Shown: piece after piece, positions 16,475 through 24,984 of the stretch | Numbering within the stretch: the first letter of the stretch is position 1 | Layout: each line of letters starts with the position of its first letter | Assembly: GCA_963737445.1 (NCBI GenBank) | Contig: CAVTSO010000003.1 | Location: 62,001-126,000 of the forward strand | Source: JAICYJ01 sp963737445 | GTDB lineage: Bacteria; Actinomycetota; Thermoleophilia; Gaiellales; JAICJC01 | Length of the DNA stretch: 64,000 bases | Direction of reading: 5' to 3' | Notes under the pieces: model-generated | What the model was told of the DNA's origin: nothing | Database searches by the model: none | What the model saw: only the letters and a program-made list of their open reading frames with translations | Translations under genes and position numbers: made by a program

Positions 16475-17992
16475 CTACTCCGTGGCGACGCCCGCGGGCG
16501 GGACGTCGTCCGGCATGGCCGGCGACCAGATCCGCAGCGCCAGCTTGCGCTTGTCCTCCACGACCACGCGGAAGACGTAGAGCACGGCTGCTATCAGCAG
16601 CACGCCGATGCCCTCGAACACGATCGTCTTGCTGGTGTCACCCCAGGCCAGGCCGGAGTTCCACCCGCCCCAGACCAGCAGCAGCGCGTCGAACGAAGCC
16701 AGCAGGAACGCGAGATAGAACCACGGTCTCGCGACCTTGATCGGACGCGGCCAGTTGGGCCGGTCCTTGCGCAGCAACAGGAAGCCGGACATCGCGAACA
16801 CGTGGCACGTGACATAGCCGAGGTTCGAGAAGATCAGGATCTTGACCGCCCCGGTCGGGTCGTAGGCGTAGGTGCACAGCAGCACCAGGTTCAGCACCGC
16901 GTCCAGCGTCATGGCGTTTCCGGGCACGTGTTTCCGGTTCAGCTTGCCCAGCCATCTGATCGTCATGCCGTCCTGCGAGATGCCGTACAGGGCGCGCGAG
17001 CCGTCCGCGGTCGCGGTGTTCATCGCCAGCACGATGCCCGCACAGAGCGAGAACACCGCCAGGCCGGCCAGGAAGCCGCCCATCAGGATATGGAGGGTCT
17101 GCGGCATGAAGGTGTAGAGGTTCGCGACCGTCATGTTCTGGTCGCCGAACGTCCCCATCGCCCCCATCGGCAGCAACCCGTAGGTGATCACGCCGAAGAT
17201 CGCCGCGACGCGCAGCGCCTTGGGCGTGTCTCGGGCCGTGTCGTGGTACTCGGGAGCGAAGGTCGCACAGCACTCCATGCCGTAGCTCGACCAGCACATC
17301 GCATACAGCCACACGATCACGAGCGTGAAGCTGCTGGCTCCCAGTGAGCTCGCGGTGGCATGGATGTTGTTGTGCAGGTTGGAGCTGTGCCAGTCGCCGG
17401 TGATGTACGGCAGGAACATCATCGCCGCCAGCGGGAACATCAACAGCGCTCCGGTGACGTAGCCGACCCAGACGGCGGGGCGCATCCCCGACACGTTGAA
17501 GCCCCAGATCACCAGGATGATCACCGCCGTCAGGGCGATCGGGAAGTTGAAGTAGACCGTCTGTCCCAGCACCTGCCAGCTGTGGTTCCAGCCGGTGGAG
17601 GTGGCGGAGGAGGGGTACCACTCGTACTGCACGAGGAATCCCACGACGACGCCGGTCGCGGAGAGCACGACCGACCAGCCGATCCAGTAGCCGAACGCGG
17701 CAACCGGGCCGACGAACGAGAAGTACTTCTTCCACGCCTCGTGGGCGTAGATGGCGATGCCCCCGGACAGCTTGGGGAACATCGTTGCCGTCTCGGAGTA
17801 GATGTAGTTGTGCAGGGCGCCGAGAATCACCGAGGCCGTCCAGAGCATCACCGCTCCCCAGCCGCCCAGCGAGAACGCGGACAGGCCGAGGCCCGTGATC
17901 AGGAAGCTCGGGTTCGCAAGCGCAACCACGAACCCGTCGAACCAGCTGATGGTCTTGAGGAGTTCCCGTTCCTCAACGACAGCAGTAGCCAT
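16475..17992 (-). CDS. APC superfamily amino acid/amine permease (copy 1)
   Basis: 505-aa polytopic inner-membrane permease. About 12 hydrophobic segments run from residue 20 to 480, and the APC-type start ISWFDGFVVALANPSFLITG is followed by a first segment rich in glycine. GGAGG sits 5 nt before the ATG at 17992, so the two residues upstream in the longer frame are not used. It is divergent from the zinc-ribbon and UspA-like pair at 18155-19011. A second, broken copy of the whole arrangement follows at 19102-21609. The substrate is unknown; an amino acid or small amine would fit the surrounding catabolic genes. Confidence 0.85.
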   Translation of the reverse strand: MATAVVEERELLKTISWFDGFVVALANPSFLITGLGLSAFSLGGWGAVMLWTASVILGALHNYIYSETATMFPKLSGGIAIYAHEAWKKYFSFVGPVAAFGYWIGWSVVLSATGVVVGFLVQYEWYPSSATSTGWNHSWQVLGQTVYFNFPIALTAVIILVIWGFNVSGMRPAVWVGYVTGALLMFPLAAMMFLPYITGDWHSSNLHNNIHATASSLGASSFTLVIVWLYAMCWSSYGMECCATFAPEYHDTARDTPKALRVAAIFGVITYGLLPMGAMGTFGDQNMTVANLYTFMPQTLHILMGGFLAGLAVFSLCAGIVLAMNTATADGSRALYGISQDGMTIRWLGKLNRKHVPGNAMTLDAVLNLVLLCTYAYDPTGAVKILIFSNLGYVTCHVFAMSGFLLLRKDRPNWPRPIKVARPWFYLAFLLASFDALLLVWGGWNSGLAWGDTSKTIVFEGIGVLLIAAVLYVFRVVVEDKRKLALRIWSPAMPDDVPPAGVATE

Positions 17993-18154
17993 ACGCACCT
18001 CCGCAGAAAGACGCCGACGGGTGGGAAGAGAGGACTAGAAAACAGGATTCTGACCAACTGGTCAGGCCCATTTTCATCCACATGGCGGACGGCACGTGAG
18101 TGCGAGCGCACACTTGCAGCCCGGGGTTGCCACGGCCACCGTGGATGGGGGAAG

Positions 18155-18523
18155 ATGCACGGCATGGGGTCGCCGGCGATAACGCTGCGCTGTGACTGCG
18201 GTGCGGAGGGCAAAGCAGCCTACGGCGAGGTGTGGAAGTGCTCGAAATGCGGCCGCAGCTACGACACCTCGCAGATCCCCGCCGCTGACTACGACGCCGT
18301 GGCGGCGCTCGATCGCCGCTACCGCCGCCGCTCTCAGGCGCTGATGGTGGTGCTCGCGCTGATCGTGCTGGCCGTAGCCATCACCGGGCAGACGATCTCG
18401 ATCTTCGCCGGGCTCTCGGTGGTGCTGTTGTCCTGGTTCCTCTACATCAAGCCGCTCATCCACCGCCGGCACAAGCGCGCGGTCAGCGCGCTCACCCGCA
18501 GCTGGGAGCTGTCGGCCGAGTGA
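18155..18523 (+). CDS. Zinc-ribbon protein with two membrane segments (copy 1)
   Basis: 122-aa protein that I recognise only by parts. An N-terminal zinc-ribbon-like half has CDCG and CSKCG near residues 14-36, followed by YDTSQ. Two hydrophobic segments lie near 67-105, then a basic tail. It is probably a small membrane-anchored metal-binding protein facing the cytoplasm. The ATG at 18155 follows GGGGGAAG closely, and an in-frame ATG at 18164 is the alternative. Its stop overlaps the UspA-like gene in a GTGA. A paralogue with the same layout is at 20795-21145. Confidence 0.7.
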   Translation: MHGMGSPAITLRCDCGAEGKAAYGEVWKCSKCGRSYDTSQIPAADYDAVAALDRRYRRRSQALMVVLALIVLAVAITGQTISIFAGLSVVLLSWFLYIKPLIHRRHKRAVSALTRSWELSAE

Positions 18524-19011
18524 GCCCGCTGCTCCGCCAGCACCGCAACGACCCCCTGCTACCGCCGACTCCGGCCGACGGCGGCTCGCGCGACCGGCCG
18601 GTGATGCTGGCCACGCTGGCGGTGCCGTTCGATCCCGACTCGGCCCGGGTGGCGATCCAGGCAGCGATGGAGGGCGGCGTCAAGCTGATCGTCGTCGACG
18701 CCGTGGAGACGCCCTTCTGGCCGCAGTCGCTGGCCACGCGGCGAGCCGATCTGGAGGAGGAGTCCGACCGCGCGGCGATCCGGACGCTGGTGCAGCAGAC
18801 AGCAGCGCTCGGCCTCGAGGTGGAGCACCTGCGCGTGCGCAGCCCGCGGCCGGTGGAGGCGCTGCTCGAGGTGGCCGGCGAGCGCGAGGCGGCGCTGCTG
18901 GTGCTGGGACCGGACCCCTCGCGCCTGCGGCCGCGGCTGTTCCGGCGCGCGGTGAAGCGGATCCGCAAGCGGGCGTTGTGCCTGCTGTGGGTGGTGGGGG
19001 AAGGCCCCTAA
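18520..19011 (+). CDS. UspA-like domain protein (copy 1)
   Basis: 163-aa protein with a single universal-stress-protein-like domain. A beta strand reading VMLATLAVPFDPDSARVAIQAA opens the domain, and LLVLGPDPSRLRPRLFRRAVKRI near the end stands where ATP-binding Usp proteins have the GxxGxxxxx(S/T) loop. Here that loop is altered, so ATP binding is doubtful. The start is GTG in a 4-nt overlap with the zinc-ribbon gene. Usp-type domains are known as soluble partners or C-terminal domains of some APC and cation transporters. That makes a regulatory role for the divergent permease the natural guess. Confidence 0.7.
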   Translation: MSPLLRQHRNDPLLPPTPADGGSRDRPVMLATLAVPFDPDSARVAIQAAMEGGVKLIVVDAVETPFWPQSLATRRADLEEESDRAAIRTLVQQTAALGLEVEHLRVRSPRPVEALLEVAGEREAALLVLGPDPSRLRPRLFRRAVKRIRKRALCLLWVVGEGP

Positions 19012-19028
19012 CTCGGCCGCTGAGGCGT

Positions 19029-19048
19029 TGTCTGGCTTCAGTCTGACA
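19029..19048. terminator. Hairpin between convergent genes (shared palindrome family)
   Basis: TGTCTGGC, loop TTCA, GTCTGACA, with one mismatch and one wobble. It lies between the UspA-like copy 1 and the end of the broken permease. The core is closely related to the hairpins at 1101-1124 and 53133-53153. Confidence 0.45.
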
Positions 19049-19101
19049 CTGCTGACCCGCGACGGGCGGAGGGCCGAAGCCCCCCGCCCGCCCACTAACG
19101 G

Positions 19102-20693
19102 TCAGTCACCGGCGGTTGCCGGGATGGCCATGCCCGCGGTCTCGTAGGCCTCCGCGGTCGGCTGCTCGTCGCTGGGATCCGTCCAGCGGAACGGCCTGCC
19201 CACCTGGCGCTGGCCGATCACGTAGCCGGCGATGCCGGCCACCAGCACCAGCACGCCCACCAGGATGATGCGATTGGTGAACGCGCTTGGATCGGTGAAC
19301 GCGTAGTTCCACGCGTAGCCTGTCAGCTTCATGTTGATCACCCCGAAGATGATCAGCGACAGGTTGAACACGGCGAACACGCCCGGCCAGAACCATCCAG
19401 ATCGGCCCCAGCCTGATGCGGACGTGGCCAGGCCGGCCGGTCCTTGCGCAGCAGCAGCACGCCGCTCAGGGCAAGCACGTGCGACAGGATGTAGCCGAGG
19501 TTGCCCGCCGCCAGCACGAAGAAGATGCTGGGGAAGAACGATCAGCAGGCACACGTTCATGAGCATGTCGAGCGTCATCGCGCGCGCCCGGCACGTGGTG
19601 CGAGTTGAGCACGGACAGCTGCTTGACGGTGAGGCCGTCGCGCGCCATCCCGAACAGGGCCCGCGAGCCGTCCATCGTGGCCGTGTTCATGGACAGCAGC
19701 AGGCCCGCACAGAGGCAGACCACAAGCACTCCGCCGAAGAAGTCACCCACGATCGCTTTCAGCACGTCGATCATGTAGACGATGCCGGTCAGGTCGCCGG
19801 CGATCGCGCTGTAGCCGAGCGTGCCCACCACTGCCAGCGGCAGCAGCGCAGACAGGAACACGTTGAACGCACCCGTCGACATGATCGCCTTGCGGGTGTC
19901 GTTCTTGGTGTCGATGAACTCGGGGGCGAACGTTGCCGGCGCCTCCGGGCCGTACGTCGACCAGCCCAGCACGTACAGCCAGACCATGATCAGCCCGAAC
20001 TGGTGCCAGGTGCTGTCGGACTCGCCGAACACGCCGGTCAGCGTGCTGGCGACAGCGTTGCCGTTGACCGGCGTGGTTACTGACATCGCCGGTCACGAAC
20101 GGGCCGACGGCCAGCACGATCACGGGCACGGCCATCGCCACGCCGGTCGCGTAGCTGAGCCACACCGCCGGCCGCATGCCGCGCACATTGAAGCCCCAGC
20201 AGATGAAGATGCAAATCAGGCCGATGATGCGCACGGTGTTGAAGTCCACGCCCGCGACGTTGGCCGTCCAGCTGCCGATGCTGTTGGTGTTGACACCCTT
20301 GGAGTTCAGGTCGGTGAAGAACTCACCGACCAGCAGGTACCCGATCAGTCCGCCGTAGATGGCGAGCACGCTCGACCAGGCGAACCAGTAGCCGAACGTC
20401 GCAATCGGCCCCGCCAGCGAGAAGTACTTGCGCCAGCCCTCCTTGGCGTACATGGCGAGGCCGCCCGGCTTGTCGGGGAACATCGCCGCCGGCTCGGAGT
20501 ACACGTAGGCCTGAAGCGCGCCGACGAGCGCCGAGACGAACCACAGGATTGCCGCAACCTTGGCGCCCAGGGCGCCAACTGAGAAGCCGATCCCTACGAT
20601 AAGAAACCCCGGGTTCGCCAGACCGATCACGAACCCGTCGTACCAGCGCATCGTCTTCAGCAGACGACGTTCGTCAACCGAGACTTCAGCCAC
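19102..20693 (-). pseudogene. APC superfamily permease (copy 2), several frameshifts
   Basis: Homologous to the permease at 16475-17992. It opens with the same kind of N-terminus (RRLLKTMRWYDGFVIGLANPGF) from GTG 20693, which has GAGGAGG upstream. The reading frame then breaks near 20085, 19590, 19530 and about 19410. Each break is compatible with a single-base change, and the protein remains readable across them by switching frames, down to a normal hydrophilic C-terminus. Because conservation continues after every break, either inactivation is very recent or the assembly contains small indel errors here. If intact it would be about 525 aa with 12 membrane segments. Confidence 0.75.
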
Positions 20694-20794
20694 GAAGACC
20701 TCCTCGAACGAGAGCGTTTCCCGGATTCCGGGGTGGGCCGACCATACAGTTGCGCCAGATCGCATGCAATACTCTTCAGGCGCCACCAGAGCAC

Positions 20795-21145
20795 ATGGCG
20801 ATTCCGATCACCATCACGTGCGAGTGCGGCCGCGCCGTCCAGGCCGATCTGGGTGAGCGGGTCGTCTGTGAGTGCGGCCGCGTCTACGACACCTCGCAGG
20901 TTCCGCGCGAGAAGCGGGCGGCGGTGGTGGCGGCACAGACGCAGTTCCGGGTCTACATGTGGTTCGGCATGCTGTTCATCGCCGGGTCGGCGGTGGTCGG
21001 GTACCTGATCCACGGGATGGTGGGGCTGCTCCTGGCCGCCCCCTGCGTGGCGCTGTTCTGGTTTCGGATCGTGCAGCCGCGGGTTTCGGAGCGCCAGCGG
21101 AAGGCGCTGGCCGACCTGCCGTCCTGGAAGATCGAGGCCGGGTAG
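20795..21145 (+). CDS. Zinc-ribbon protein with two membrane segments (copy 2)
   Basis: 116-aa paralogue of the protein at 18155-18523. CECG and CECGR near residues 8-28 are followed by YDTSQVP, then two hydrophobic segments near 50-90 and a basic tail. The ATG at 20795 opens directly into the zinc-ribbon part, and the longer frame to 20750 lacks similarity to copy 1. It is divergent from the broken permease. Shared order and motifs with copy 1 show that the whole unit was duplicated. Confidence 0.7.
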   Translation: MAIPITITCECGRAVQADLGERVVCECGRVYDTSQVPREKRAAVVAAQTQFRVYMWFGMLFIAGSAVVGYLIHGMVGLLLAAPCVALFWFRIVQPRVSERQRKALADLPSWKIEAG

Positions 21146-21147
21146 GG

Positions 21148-21609
21148 ATGGTCACCAGCGCCCCCGGCCGGGCCGCGCTCGGAACGGCCACGGGCACCGA
21201 CGTGCGGCCGGTGATGCTGTTGACGCTGAACACGCCGCTGGATCCCGCCGCGGTCAGGTTCGCGATCGACACAGCCCTGGAGACCGGGGCGGAGCTGCTG
21301 GTGTGCGACGCCGTCCCGCTCGCCGTCGGGCAGCCAACGTCGAGCGCCGTGCGCACGTTCGGCGACCGCGAAGCACTCGACGGCTGCACCAGCGCGGCCG
21401 CGGAAGCACGCGCCCGGGGCGCGCGGGTCAGCGAGATGCTGTTCCACCACCCGCGACCGCTGACCGCGGCGGCCCGCGTCTGCTCCGAGCACGGCGTCGG
21501 GCTGCTGGTGTTCGGCGCCGACCGACGACGGCTGGGCAAGTGGCGGTTCCGGATGGCGGTGCGTCGTCTGCGGCGCGATGTGACCTGTCTGGTGTGGTTG
21601 AACGAATGA
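21148..21609 (+). CDS. UspA-like domain protein (copy 2)
   Basis: 153-aa paralogue of the protein at 18520-19011. VMLLTLNTPLDPAAVRFAIDTAL opens the Usp-like fold, and LLVFGADRRRLGKWRFRMAVRRL closes it, again with a non-standard nucleotide loop. The ATG lies 2 nt after the zinc-ribbon stop with GGTAGGG just before it. The stop overlaps the next gene in an ATGA, so three genes (20795-21977) probably form one transcript. Confidence 0.65.
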   Translation: MVTSAPGRAALGTATGTDVRPVMLLTLNTPLDPAAVRFAIDTALETGAELLVCDAVPLAVGQPTSSAVRTFGDREALDGCTSAAAEARARGARVSEMLFHHPRPLTAAARVCSEHGVGLLVFGADRRRLGKWRFRMAVRRLRRDVTCLVWLNE

Positions 21610-21977
21610 GCGATATACCTGGCTCACCAGCCGACCTGCGCGCGCTGCTGATCGCGTGCTGGACGCCGCTTCAGGCGTGCACGGCCGACCAAGAGGCCCT
21701 GTGCCTGCCGCTGATCGCCTCGACGCTCGATGACCACGATCACAGCGAGGCATCCCTGGCTGGGTTCCTCGGCCTGGTGCGCACCGGGACGCTGGGGCAG
21801 GCGCCTCAGCCCGGGAACGACGCGGACGCGGCCCGCCGCGTCCTGGAGTGGCAGCGTGGCCGCGGCGACGATGAAGCCGCGGCGGACGACGTCGAGTTCG
21901 CCCGGTTCGAGGCGCTGATGCAGGAACTGCTGAAGGTCTCGAAGGCCGAGCTCGACCGCCGCCGCGCGGCCGGCTGA
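21606..21977 (+). CDS. Hypothetical protein, 123 aa
   Basis: I do not recognise this acidic, helix-rich soluble protein. It has a leucine-rich N-terminal half (ADLRALLIACWTPLQACTADQEALCLPLIASTL) and an Asp/Glu-rich C-terminal half ending in a short basic tail. Its ATG overlaps the UspA-like copy 2 stop by 4 nt, so it is translationally coupled to that unit. Copy 1 of the unit has no equivalent gene. Confidence 0.6.
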   Translation: MSDIPGSPADLRALLIACWTPLQACTADQEALCLPLIASTLDDHDHSEASLAGFLGLVRTGTLGQAPQPGNDADAARRVLEWQRGRGDDEAAADDVEFARFEALMQELLKVSKAELDRRRAAG

Positions 21978-21980
21978 GGC

Positions 21981-22337
21981 TCAACCCGGCGGCATCGCCA
22001 GCCGGATCCGCCGCAGCATCAGCCAGGCCGACTTCTGCGTGATGCCCAGCCGTCGCGCCAGCTCGTGCGAGCTGACCTGCTGGTCGTTGGCAACCGCCCA
22101 GACCGCCGGCAGCCACCGCGACAGGCCCAGCGGCGACCCTTCGAACAGCGTTCCGGACTTAACGCTGTACTGATGCGCGCAGGCACGGCACTTCCACAGC
22201 CGCCGCGTCGTCAGGTACGCGTGGTCGGCGGAGCCGCAGCGCGGGCAGGCCGGGCCGTCCGGCCAGCGCAGCCGCGCGACCAGCGCGACGGCGGCGTCCT
22301 CGTCGCCAAAGCGCGCGATCGCGTCATCCAGGGACAT
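21981..22337 (-). CDS. IS1595-type transposase zinc-ribbon/HTH protein lacking the DDE domain
   Basis: 118-aa protein resembling only the N-terminus of IS1595/ISXO2 transposases. It has CPRCG and CRAC zinc-ribbon halves with the typical LWKCRACAHQYSVKSGTLFEGS stretch (about 45-65), then a helix-turn-helix (SSHELARRLGITQKSAWLMLRRIR, about 85-110). The DDE nuclease domain that should follow is absent and the frame ends cleanly. It is either an IS remnant or a DNA-binding protein derived from one. It starts at ATG 22337; a further ATG exists at 22358. Confidence 0.65.
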   Translation of the reverse strand: MSLDDAIARFGDEDAAVALVARLRWPDGPACPRCGSADHAYLTTRRLWKCRACAHQYSVKSGTLFEGSPLGLSRWLPAVWAVANDQQVSSHELARRLGITQKSAWLMLRRIRLAMPPG

Positions 22338-22395
22338 CCGGTGAGCGTACCACCTCATGCGGTCGCGGTGAGGTAGGTATATCGAAATCCCAGGC

Positions 22396-23829
22396 TCAGC
22401 CTAGTTCAAAGGTGATCTGCTTGGTCTCCGTCAGCGCGTCCGTGATCCAGCCCGCCAGCTCGCGGCCGGCGCCAGACTGCTTGGCGCCGCCGAACGGCGC
22501 CATCTGATCCCAGTAGTTGGTGGTCTCGTTGATGTGCACGGTGCCGTGGCGCAGGGCCTCGGCGGCGCGCCAGGCGGCGCGCAGGTCGTTCGTGAACACC
22601 GCCGCCGTCAGGCCGAACTCGGTCTCGTTGGCGATCTCGAGCGCCTCGTCCAGTGTCTCGAACCGCATGATCGGGGCGACCGGCCCGAACGTCTCCTCCT
22701 GGGCGATCCGCATGTCGCTGGTGACCCCGGTCAGCACCGTCGGCTCGTGGTACTGGCCCTCGCTGCCACCACCGGCGACCACGGTCGCCCCCTTCGAGAC
22801 GGCGTCGGCCACGTGCTGCTTGGTGCGCTCGAGCGTGGCGGGCGTGGACAGCGGGCCCATGTCGGTGGCGTCGTCCAGCGGGTCTCCGACCCGCAGCTTC
22901 GCCACCCGCTCGACCAGCGCCGCCACGAACGCATCCTCGACCGACGAGTGCACCAGGATCCGCTCGGCCGCGGTGCAGCACTGGCCGGCCAGGTAGAAGC
23001 AGCCGGTGATGGCGGCGTCGGCGGCCTTCTCGATGTCGGCGTCGGCCAGCACGATCTGGGGGCCGTTGCCGCCCAGCTCCAGCACCCGGTTCTTGAGTCC
23101 GGCGTCGCGCGCAACCTGCTCTCCGGTTGCCACCGACCCGGTGAACACCACCGAGGCCACGTCCGGGTGGCGCACCAGCTGCGAGCCGGTCTCGCCCCGC
23201 CCGTGCACCAGGTTGACGGTGCCGGCCGGGAACCCGGCGTCCTCCAGCAGCTCGACGAACATGCCGGCGCAGAGCGGCGCGAACTCCGACGGCTTCCATA
23301 CGACGGTGCAGCCGGCCGCCAGCCCGTACACGATCGGGATGCCGGCGATGTCGACCGGGAAGTTCCACGGAGTGACCGCGGCCACCACGCCGACCGGCTC
23401 CTGCACGACCAGGATCCGCTTGGTGCCCGCCCGCTCCTGGGTCGAGGGCAGCACCTGCCCGGCGTGCCGCAGGATGTCCTCGGAAGCGCGCCGGAAGTGG
23501 TCGGCCGTGTACTCCTCCATCTCCTCCCGCGACTCGCGGATGGTCTTTCCCATCTCGCGCGTGATCATCTGGGCGATCTCCTCGTTGCGCTCCATGCACA
23601 GCGCGTAGGCGCGGCGGCAGAGGTCGACCCGCTCCAGGATCGGGGTGGCGCGCCAGGCCGGGAAGGCAGCCGCCGCCGCCCGCACGGCCGCGTCCACCTG
23701 CGCCTCGCTGGAGGCGGTGACCGCGCCGACGGTCTCGCCGCTGCCGGGGCTCGTAACCTCGATCCGCTCGCCGTCGCCCTCGATCCACTGCCCGCCGATG
23801 TAGGCGCCGTTTCGTGTTGCGATGGCCAT
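22396..23829 (-). CDS. Aldehyde dehydrogenase, NAD(P)-dependent
   Basis: 477-aa aldehyde dehydrogenase. The NAD-binding PWNFP is near 148, FTGSVATG near 222, the general-base glutamate is in LELGGNGP near 246, and the catalytic cysteine is in GQCCTAAER near 279. The second of two adjacent ATGs is preferred because AGGAGG is 5 nt upstream of it. It follows the GcvT-like gene by 13 nt and probably shares its transcript. An aldehyde released during amine or C1-unit oxidation is a likely substrate, but the family sequence does not specify which. Confidence 0.9.
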   Translation of the reverse strand: MAIATRNGAYIGGQWIEGDGERIEVTSPGSGETVGAVTASSEAQVDAAVRAAAAAFPAWRATPILERVDLCRRAYALCMERNEEIAQMITREMGKTIRESREEMEEYTADHFRRASEDILRHAGQVLPSTQERAGTKRILVVQEPVGVVAAVTPWNFPVDIAGIPIVYGLAAGCTVVWKPSEFAPLCAGMFVELLEDAGFPAGTVNLVHGRGETGSQLVRHPDVASVVFTGSVATGEQVARDAGLKNRVLELGGNGPQIVLADADIEKAADAAITGCFYLAGQCCTAAERILVHSSVEDAFVAALVERVAKLRVGDPLDDATDMGPLSTPATLERTKQHVADAVSKGATVVAGGGSEGQYHEPTVLTGVTSDMRIAQEETFGPVAPIMRFETLDEALEIANETEFGLTAAVFTNDLRAAWRAAEALRHGTVHINETTNYWDQMAPFGGAKQSGAGRELAGWITDALTETKQITFELG

Positions 23830-23842
23830 CATGTCCTCCTTG

Positions 23843-24955
23843 TCATGCGCGAGAGCGCAGCTTGTCCGTGTCGTAGATGGGATGGTCGCCGACGACGCCG
23901 GTCGCGGTACCGCCCGGCTCCAGCTCGACGTCGAAGCGGGCGCCGGGGACGATCAGCGGGGCGTCGATCACGACCATGGCGATCAGCCGCTCCAGGGTCG
24001 GCGACCAGCAGGCGCTGCGCACCTCGCCGACCGGGTCGCCGCCGGACCGCACGTCGCCGCCCGGCACGGCCGGCTCGTTGCCGGAAACGGTGACGGTGGT
24101 CAGCCGCCGGGCGGGCGCGGCCGCGATCCGGCGCAGGGCCTCCTGGCCGCGGAACGCCGGCTTCTCGAGCCGGATCACGTGGTCGAGGTTCATCTCGTAG
24201 GGGTCGGTGTCGCCCGGGAAGTAGTCGGCACCGATGAAGATCAGGCCCGACTCCTGGCGCAGCGTCTCGACCGCGTTCAGGCCGTAGGGCGTGACCTGCC
24301 CGCTGCCGAGCAGCACCTCCCACAGCGCCTCGGCGGCGTCCGGGCTGACGTAGAGCTCGTAGCCCAGCTCGCCCGAGTACCCGCAGCGCGCGAGCGTGAC
24401 GGGCACGCCGGCCAGGTCGACCGGCTCGGTCAGGAACCGGTAGTAGCCGAGGCCGGACAGGTCGAGGCCGACCAGGTGCTCCAGCAGCGCTCGTGAGCGC
24501 GGTCCCTGCAGCTGCAGGTGCGGCAGCTCGTGGGTGTGGTTCGAGAGCGCCACCTCGAGGCCGGCAGCGGCCTCCCGCAGCGCCTCGCCGTCCGACTCCA
24601 GCGCGGTCACGACCCAGCAGCGGTCGGGCGCGAACGCAAAAACGGTGCCGTCCCCGAGCATGCGGCCGTCGTCGTCGCAGAACGCGCCGTAGCGGAGCTG
24701 GCCGGGCCGCAGCGAATGCATGTCGTTCGTGAAGCAGCGGTCGGCGGCGACCAGCGCGTCGCGTCCGTGGAGCACCCACTTCTGCAGCGGCGACTCGTCC
24801 CACACGCCGCAGGCGGTGCGCACGGCCCGGTGCTCGGCGTGAGCGTTGCCGAATCCGGCAATCCAGTCCCAGCCCTCCCAGGCGGCGAACTCGGCCCCCG
24901 GAATCCGCCGCTGCACCGCGTCGAAGGTAGTGCGTGTCAACGTCGTCTTGCCCAT
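23843..24955 (-). CDS. GcvT-family folate-binding aminomethyltransferase-like protein
   Basis: 370-aa stand-alone protein of the glycine-cleavage T-protein/DmdA/YgfZ superfamily, which carries one-carbon units on THF. Typical parts are LVAADRCFTNDMHSL early, GYSGELGYELYVSPD near 205-220, and LRQESGLIFIG, with a C-terminal beta-barrel. No gcvH or gcvP lies nearby, so glycine cleavage is unlikely. THF-dependent demethylation of a methylated amine or sulfonium compound is more likely. ATG 24955 is preceded by a TAGACT box about 8 nt upstream, which would allow a nearly leaderless transcript. It is divergent from the IclR regulator with only 29 nt between start codons. Confidence 0.75.
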   Translation of the reverse strand: MGKTTLTRTTFDAVQRRIPGAEFAAWEGWDWIAGFGNAHAEHRAVRTACGVWDESPLQKWVLHGRDALVAADRCFTNDMHSLRPGQLRYGAFCDDDGRMLGDGTVFAFAPDRCWVVTALESDGEALREAAAGLEVALSNHTHELPHLQLQGPRSRALLEHLVGLDLSGLGYYRFLTEPVDLAGVPVTLARCGYSGELGYELYVSPDAAEALWEVLLGSGQVTPYGLNAVETLRQESGLIFIGADYFPGDTDPYEMNLDHVIRLEKPAFRGQEALRRIAAAPARRLTTVTVSGNEPAVPGGDVRSGGDPVGEVRSACWSPTLERLIAMVVIDAPLIVPGARFDVELEPGGTATGVVGDHPIYDTDKLRSRA

Positions 24956-24984
24956 CGCAGTCGAGTCTACGCGAGAATAGGCGG
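24956..24984. promoter_or_regulatory. 29-nt divergent intergenic region, gcvT-like / iclR-like
   Basis: The start codons of the two divergent genes are only 29 nt apart. TATTCT and TAGACT boxes read toward the GcvT-like gene. With so little room, promoters and any IclR operator must overlap, and at least one transcript is probably leaderless. Confidence 0.4.

Noticed and set aside
22396..24955. Glycine cleavage system
   Set aside because: Only a GcvT-like protein is present. No gcvH or gcvP homologue occurs in the window.
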